This document shows, in pieces, positions 5,652-7,867 of a DNA stretch of 7,867 nucleotides; positions within the stretch are counted from its first letter, which is position 1; every line of letters begins with the position of its first letter. The notes beneath the pieces were generated by a model. It made no database searches. It was not told the DNA's origin and saw only the letters and a list, made by a program, of their open reading frames with translations. The stretch is from DATBAK01 sp036787815 (GTDB taxonomy: Bacteria > Actinomycetota > Acidimicrobiia > IMCC26256 > PALSA-610). The stretch covers positions 1 through 7,867 of the forward strand of contig DAIQOP010000184.1 of the NCBI GenBank assembly GCA_036787815.1. Direction: 5' to 3'. The position numbers and the translations under genes are program-made.

Positions 5652-6848
5652 ATGTGCGACACGTTCTGCGTGCGTCGGCCCGATCGCATGCTGTTCGCGA
5701 AGAACTCCGATCGGCCGCCGAACGAGGCGCAGGTCGTCGAGGCGCACGATCGTCGAGCAGCGGCGGCCGACACCGGCGCGAGAACCCTGCGGACGCAGTA
5801 CCTCACCCTGCCCGACCCCGGCGCCGCCGCCGTGGTCGTGTCGCGCCCGACGTGGCTCCGCGGCGCCGAGCACGGGATCAACGAGCATCGCGTCGCGGTC
5901 GGGAACGAGAAGATCTGGACGGTCGACGACCCTCGCGCCGCGCCACCGGCACTGCTCGGCATGGACCTCGTCGCGCTCGTGCTCGAACGGGCCCACGACG
6001 CCGACGAAGGGCTCTCAGTGCTCACCGCCCTGCTGGAGGAGTACGGCCAGGGCGGCAGCGGCGAAGCCGACCGCGACGAGCCGTACTACTCGTCGTTCCT
6101 GATCGCCGATCCGCACCGCGCGTGGATCGTCGAGACGAGCAACCGGCGCTTCGCGGCCCGCCCGGCGCGCGCCGGCGACGCGATCTCGAACCGCGTGACC
6201 ATCGGAACGGACTGGACGGTCGCTTCGAGCGACGTCGCGCCCGGTACCGACATCGACACGTGGCGCTCGCCGAGGATCCCGACCGGCATCGCCGACGGGC
6301 GCCTCGCCGCCACGCGTGCGTGCGTCACCGCAGCGACGACGGCCCGCGAGCTCGTCGCGACCCTCCGCCACCACGGGGGGAACGACGCCGGAGGGAAATC
6401 CTGGGGCGCCCCGGGGAGCCCGCCGGGCGAGGTCGCTCCCCTGCCGACCGCGATCGGCGACGACTTCTCCGGCATCACCGTCTGCATGCACACGCGCGGC
6501 CTCGACACGACGACCGCGTCGATGGTGTGCGAGCTCCCGGTCGATCCCGACGAACCCGTTCGGGCCTGGTTCGCGCTCGGAAGCCCGTGTGCGAGCGTGT
6601 ACGTGCCCACGTTCCCGCCGTTCGTGGCGCCCGAGCTGGCGCGGCCCGACCAGTGGCAACGCTTCGCCGCGCTCCGCGGCAGGGTCGAGCGCGATCCCGC
6701 CGCCCTCGCCGAGGTTCGCCACGAGCTCGCGCCGGTCGAGGCGGCACTGTGGGACGAGGCCGATTCGTGCGCCGCGTCCGCGCGTGCGGCCTTCGCGGTG
6801 CAGGCCTTCGCACCGGTCGACGCCGCCCTGGCACGCCTCGGCGTCTGA
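5652..6848 (+). CDS. Secernin / peptidase C69-type Ntn hydrolase (398 aa)
   Basis: This looks like a member of the secernin/dipeptidase-A branch of cysteine N-terminal-nucleophile hydrolases, which cut amide bonds using the thiol and amine of an exposed N-terminal Cys. The protein begins MCDTFC, so removal of Met would directly expose Cys2 as the nucleophile without a propeptide. Family-like stretches are LFAKNSDRPPNEAQ (14-27), VVSRPTWLRGAEHGINEH (62-79), VAVGNEKIWT (81-90), SFLIADPHRAWIVET (148-162), ISNRVTIG (178-185), GITVCMHTRGLDTTTASMV (274-292) and GSPCASVYVP (310-319). There is no signal peptide, so it is probably cytosolic. The true substrate is unknown: dipeptides, acylated amines or other amides are possible. 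The start at 5652 is favoured over long upstream extensions because Cys must be residue 2. It lies 14 nt after the membrane-protein gene, with no visible Shine-Dalgarno. Confidence 0.85.
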   Translation: MCDTFCVRRPDRMLFAKNSDRPPNEAQVVEAHDRRAAAADTGARTLRTQYLTLPDPGAAAVVVSRPTWLRGAEHGINEHRVAVGNEKIWTVDDPRAAPPALLGMDLVALVLERAHDADEGLSVLTALLEEYGQGGSGEADRDEPYYSSFLIADPHRAWIVETSNRRFAARPARAGDAISNRVTIGTDWTVASSDVAPGTDIDTWRSPRIPTGIADGRLAATRACVTAATTARELVATLRHHGGNDAGGKSWGAPGSPPGEVAPLPTAIGDDFSGITVCMHTRGLDTTTASMVCELPVDPDEPVRAWFALGSPCASVYVPTFPPFVAPELARPDQWQRFAALRGRVERDPAALAEVRHELAPVEAALWDEADSCAASARAAFAVQAFAPVDAALARLGV

Positions 6849-6854
6849 GCCGTC

Positions 6855-6884
6855 TCGACCGCTCGCGGGCTCGACCACTACGGT
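6855..6884 (+). promoter_or_regulatory. Putative promoter for the acyl-CoA synthetase gene
   Basis: TCGACC (6855-6860, four of six matches to TTGACA) is separated by 18 nt from TACGGT (6879-6884), which matches TANNNT. Transcription would start near 6891, leaving a leader of about 60 nt before the ATG at 6952. This is the only start in the window where a -35, a -10 and a Shine-Dalgarno can all be proposed. Confidence 0.4.
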
Positions 6885-6890
6885 CGCCCG
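6866..6890. other. Imperfect hairpin in the gap after the Ntn hydrolase gene
   Basis: Arms CGGGC (6866-6870) and GCCCG (6886-6890) pair, with an inner GACC/GGTC stem around the loop ACTAC and a two-base bulge (TC) on one side. It starts 17 nt after the stop codon. It has no T-run, so it is not a classical intrinsic terminator. It overlaps the putative -10 box of the next gene, so it could instead be an operator or a chance structure. Confidence 0.3.
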
Positions 6891-6942
6891 ACGGTTCCCG
6901 GCGCGGTGGTCTCTCGGGGCACGACGCCGTCCGGCCACGAGC

Positions 6943-6946
6943 GGAG
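6943..6946 (+). promoter_or_regulatory. Shine-Dalgarno GGAG for the acyl-CoA synthetase gene
   Basis: GGAG lies 5 nt before the ATG at 6952, within the usual range. It supports this start and contrasts with the leaderless-looking starts elsewhere in the window. Confidence 0.6.
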
Positions 6947-6951
6947 CACGG

Positions 6952-7867
6952 ATGCACTTCAACCTGGCCGACATCTGGGAACGGGTCGCCGACACGGTGC
7001 CCGACCACGACGCCGTCGTCGACGGCGACCGCCGCTTCACCTTCGCGGAGCTCGACGACCGCGCCGATCGCCTCGCGCACGTGCTGGCGGCGGAAGGCAT
7101 CGGCCCGGGCGATCACGTCGCGGCGTACCTCTACAACTCGGTCGAGTACCTCGAGACGATGCTCGCGGCGTTCAAGCTGCGCGCCGTGCCGATCAACGTC
7201 AACTACCGGTACGTCGAAGACGAGCTTCGCTACCTGTTCACCGATTGCGACGCGCGAGCCGTGGTGTTCCACGACGAGTTCGCGGCCAAGCTCTCCTCGA
7301 TCCGCGACTCGCTGCCGTTGCTGAAGACGTTCGTCACGGTCGACGACGGTGCGCGGCAGGTCCACGCGCGGAACGGCGCGCACGAGCACGACGCGCACGA
7401 GCACGACGCGCTCGGGGCGATCGACTACGAACGTGCGCTCCACGACGCGCCGCCCGGGCGCGACTTCGAGCCCCGCTCCGGCGACGATCTCTACGTGCTC
7501 TACACCGGCGGCACGACCGGGATGCCCAAGGGCGTGATGTGGCGCCACGAAGACGTCTTCTTCGGCGCGATGGGCGGTGGTGGCGGCGGAGGGCCGGTGA
7601 TCGCGACACCGGAGGAGATCGCCGAGCGTTGCCTCGTGCCCCGCACCCGGTGCGTGCCCGCGTGCCCCTTCATGCACGGCACCGCGCACTGGATGGCGTT
7701 CTCCACGCTGTTCCTCGGCGGCACGGTGGTCATCCCGACCGATCGCACGCTGATCCCGGTGAACCTGTGGCAGCTCATCGCGCGCGAACAGGCGAACTTC
7801 CTGGTGATCGTCGGCGACGCCTTCGCGCGGCCGCTCCTCGACGCGCTGGAGCCCGACGCGCGTCCCG
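6952..7867 (+). CDS. FadD19-like acyl-CoA synthetase, N-terminal 305 residues, cut by the window edge
   Basis: This is an adenylate-forming (ANL superfamily) ligase that would activate a carboxylic acid with ATP and join it to CoA. The ATP-binding P-loop is LYTGGTTGMPKGVMWRHEDV (183-202). Upstream, YLYNSVEYLETMLAAFKLRA (60-79) and PINVNYRYVEDELRYLF (81-97) are, as I recall, characteristic of actinobacterial FadD19-type enzymes, which act on steroid side-chain or related bulky acyl substrates in cholesterol catabolism. A seven-Gly run occurs at 208-214. PFMHGTAHWMAFSTLFLGGT (about 240-259) matches the region after it. A His/Glu/Asp repeat (143-152) lies in the loop before the P-loop. The C-terminal domain with the catalytic Lys is beyond the edge. 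The start has a good Shine-Dalgarno and gives a normal N terminus. The superfamily call is secure; the steroid substrate is an inference from resemblance. Confidence 0.92.
   Translation, partial: MHFNLADIWERVADTVPDHDAVVDGDRRFTFAELDDRADRLAHVLAAEGIGPGDHVAAYLYNSVEYLETMLAAFKLRAVPINVNYRYVEDELRYLFTDCDARAVVFHDEFAAKLSSIRDSLPLLKTFVTVDDGARQVHARNGAHEHDAHEHDALGAIDYERALHDAPPGRDFEPRSGDDLYVLYTGGTTGMPKGVMWRHEDVFFGAMGGGGGGGPVIATPEEIAERCLVPRTRCVPACPFMHGTAHWMAFSTLFLGGTVVIPTDRTLIPVNLWQLIAREQANFLVIVGDAFARPLLDALEPDARP
7378..7407 (+). repeat. Perfect 15-nt tandem duplication inside the acyl-CoA synthetase gene
   Basis: gcgcacgagcacgac occurs twice in direct succession with no mismatch and encodes Ala-His-Glu-His-Asp twice (residues 143-152). 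The lack of divergence suggests a recent duplication. The site corresponds to a variable loop between conserved blocks of the family. Confidence 0.9.

Noticed and set aside
3461..7407. CRISPR or mobile-element repeats
   Set aside because: The only repeats are short in-frame tandem units inside genes, with no spacers, terminal inverted repeats or target duplications.
6475..7689. 404-aa open frame on the minus strand opposite the Ntn hydrolase and fadD genes
   Set aside because: It crosses two real genes and their intergenic gap, is Arg/Val/Ala-rich and shows no domain.

Overview
The window is high-GC DNA (roughly 70% G+C by eye) with strong third-position G/C bias. It reads as a chromosomal housekeeping segment of an actinobacterium. 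The best indicator is a clear mycothiol synthase (MshD), an enzyme of actinobacterial thiol metabolism. An Eis-family acetyltransferase and a FadD19-type acyl-CoA ligase point the same way. Several genes also appear to have a TANNNT-like -10 element only 6-8 nt before the start codon, the arrangement of leaderless actinobacterial mRNAs. Acidimicrobiia is my guess at class level; that is an inference and cannot be proved from this window. No mobile element, tRNA, rRNA or CRISPR array was seen.

Layout. (1) 1-924, minus: hisD (histidinol dehydrogenase), running off the left edge and lacking about its last 120 residues. (2) 1004-1201, plus: a 65-aa helical orphan protein, divergent from hisD. (3) 1235-3150, minus: a two-gene unit, nth (endonuclease III) followed by an eis-like GNAT/SCP2 acetyltransferase, joined by a 4-nt ATGA overlap. 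(4) 3151-3200: a 50-bp divergent promoter region. (5) 3201-6848, plus: mshD, rlmN, a four-helix membrane protein and a secernin/C69-type Ntn hydrolase. The first three are joined by 4-nt stop/start overlaps and the fourth follows after 14 nt. (6) 6849-6951: a 103-nt gap with a possible hairpin and a promoter-like sequence. (7) 6952 to the right edge, plus: a FadD19-like acyl-CoA synthetase, cut by the window end.

How the genes may work together. nth (oxidised-base repair) and mshD (last step of mycothiol synthesis) fire away from each other from a 50-bp region whose two putative promoters interlock. This could co-ordinate DNA repair with thiol redox buffering. rlmN (23S rRNA/tRNA A2 methylation) is translationally tied to mshD. 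The membrane protein and the Ntn hydrolase have no obvious pathway link to it. hisD and fadD look like the edges of separate neighbouring units.

I did not find a convincing new defence, mobile or RNA system. The less ordinary points are local. A proline-rich 15-nt tandem repeat sits where the N-terminal acetyl-CoA loop of MshD is expected. Nth has a histone-like Lys/Ala tail, RlmN has a repeat-bearing C-terminal tail, and the FadD has a His/Glu/Asp tandem repeat. HisD has lost the usual Gly-Pro before its active-site Ser. The orphan small protein and the membrane protein remain uncharacterised.
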